DNA of 64,000 bases from Bacillota bacterium. Lineage in GTDB: Bacteria; Bacillota; Desulfotomaculia; Desulfotomaculales; Desulfallaceae. Positions 63,378 through 64,000 of this stretch are shown in pieces (within the stretch, counting starts at the first letter, position 1; the number at the start of each line of letters is the position of its first letter). Both the position numbers and the translations under genes were made by a program. The notes below the pieces were generated by a model, which had not been told where the DNA came from, made no database searches, and saw nothing but the letters and a program-made list of their open reading frames with translations. The stretch is from NCBI GenBank assembly GCA_023439185.1, contig JAEXOR010000034.1, forward strand, positions 1 to 64,000, in the 5' to 3' direction.

Positions 63378-64000
63378 TCATGGGAGAGAAGAATTTTTCA
63401 TGAATAACTGCAAAATATCATTGTAGGTTACAACAACCACCAGGAGCAATAATACTCCGAATCCCACCAGGTGGATATAATTCTCCCTCGCCGGGTCCAC
63501 CGGCCGTCCCCTTAACGCTTCAAAGCCGAGAAAAATCAGCCTGCTACCGTCAAGGGCCGGAATGGGGAACAGGTTGAACAAACCAAGGTTGATACTCAGA
63601 AAAGCCGCCAGCTGCAGCAGGAATATAACCCCGGATTCCACCGCCCGGTCGATCTCCCAGACAATCCGTACCGGGCCGCCCAGATCCGCGGGGATCCGTC
63701 CGGTAAACATCTGGCCGATAAAATAAATAATGCTGTACACATATTGGCCGGTCACCTTCAGGCCGTCTGTCAGGGCCAGCAGCGGGTTAACCGGCTCCCG
63801 GAAGGGATAAATGCCAATCAAGCCCCGGCCGTCCTCGGCGGTTTGGGGGGTCACCTGATACTGCACCTGCCGGCCGTCCCGGAGCACCACGATATTTGTT
63901 TCCCGGTCGGGACGCTGGTGAATGGCCGACGTTAAATCCTGCCACCCAGCCACCTTTTGGCCTTCAATGGCGATAATTCGGTCACCCGCCTGAAGCCCGA
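63378..64000 (-). CDS. rseP: RIP metalloprotease RseP/YluC, 3' part (5' end outside the window)
   Basis: The last ~207 residues are visible, entering the window in the PDZ domain (LQAGDRIIAIEGQKVAGW). Then come ADLGGPVRIVWE, LLQLAAFLSINLGLFNLFPIPALDGSRL with the third zinc ligand Asp, and C-terminal membrane helices (VGFGVLLLLVVVVTY). RseP/YluC cleaves membrane anti-sigma factors and signal-peptide remnants within the membrane. The HExxH part lies beyond position 64000. Confidence 0.95.
   Translation of the reverse strand, partial: GLQAGDRIIAIEGQKVAGWQDLTSAIHQRPDRETNIVVLRDGRQVQYQVTPQTAEDGRGLIGIYPFREPVNPLLALTDGLKVTGQYVYSIIYFIGQMFTGRIPADLGGPVRIVWEIDRAVESGVIFLLQLAAFLSINLGLFNLFPIPALDGSRLIFLGFEALRGRPVDPARENYIHLVGFGVLLLLVVVVTYNDILQLFMKNSSLP

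Overview
The window is a chromosomal piece of a spore-forming, probably anaerobic Gram-positive bacterium of the Desulfotomaculum/Pelotomaculum (Peptococcaceae) type. Evidence: dipicolinate synthase dpaAB, spoVS, ymxH and ylxY are all present (endospore formation); strong AGGAGG ribosome-binding sites and frequent GTG/TTG starts (Firmicutes); a large set of late cobalamin genes; a tRNA 2-selenouridine synthase; and a gene order that follows the Bacillus subtilis chromosome from rseP to spoVS with insertions. Almost every gene lies on the minus strand. The exceptions are a poly-gamma-glutamate hydrolase remnant, uppP and a DnaQ-type exonuclease. The genus-level assignment is inference.

Layout. 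1-3.7 kb: an AT-rich accessory edge with a truncated poly-gamma-glutamate hydrolase-like gene next to IS-like tandem repeats, a second membrane-anchored copy, and a secreted protein with five NlpC/P60 repeats of which only one keeps its catalytic residues. 3.7-10.4 kb: a tightly packed cobalamin cluster (cobC, cobD, cbiA, cbiB, cobQ, cobU) headed by a DUF3842 gene. 10.5-12.8 kb: a coiled-coil protein, a PHP phosphoesterase and a membrane dipeptidase. 12.8-18.7 kb: spoVS, ymdB, rny, recX, recA and a short cinA. spoVS has a SigH-type promoter and recA has a SigA promoter with a LexA box. 18.9-19.6 kb: a yefM-yoeB toxin-antitoxin operon with a palindromic operator. 19.7-21.7 kb: an FtsH-like M41 protease lacking the extracytoplasmic domain, next to a one-TM partner. 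21.9-28.2 kb: pgsA, rimO, rodZ-like, mnmH and ftsK. 28.4-29.2 kb: uppP.

29.2-40.2 kb: ylzJ, tepA, RNase J, dapA, dapG, asd, dpaB, dpaA, dapB, a SppA-like serine protease and ymxH. This makes the lysine branch and spore dipicolinate. A SigK-type promoter precedes dpaA, and a 13-bp-arm hairpin separates dpaB from the housekeeping asd. 40.4-42.9 kb: dut, an M16 peptidase and ylxY. 43.0-48.4 kb: an insertion in the otherwise conserved pnp-ylxY junction. It holds an orphan DUF4157 (eCIS-core) protein, an AraC regulator flanked by imperfect direct repeats, a broken small gene, a DnaQ-like exonuclease and a methyltransferase-like gene. 48.5-60.5 kb: the translation/RNA superoperon rimP-nusA-ylxR-ylxQ-infB-rbfA-nrnA-truB-ribF, then two small genes, rpsO and pnp, driven by a clear SigA promoter. 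infB carries a collagen-like heptapeptide repeat. 60.5-64 kb: proS, ispG and the 3' part of rseP, which runs off the window.

No tRNA, rRNA or CRISPR array was seen. The most unusual items are the DUF4157 island, the five-repeat NlpC/P60 protein, the split FtsH-like pair, the infB repeat and the developmental promoters and hairpin around dpaAB-asd.
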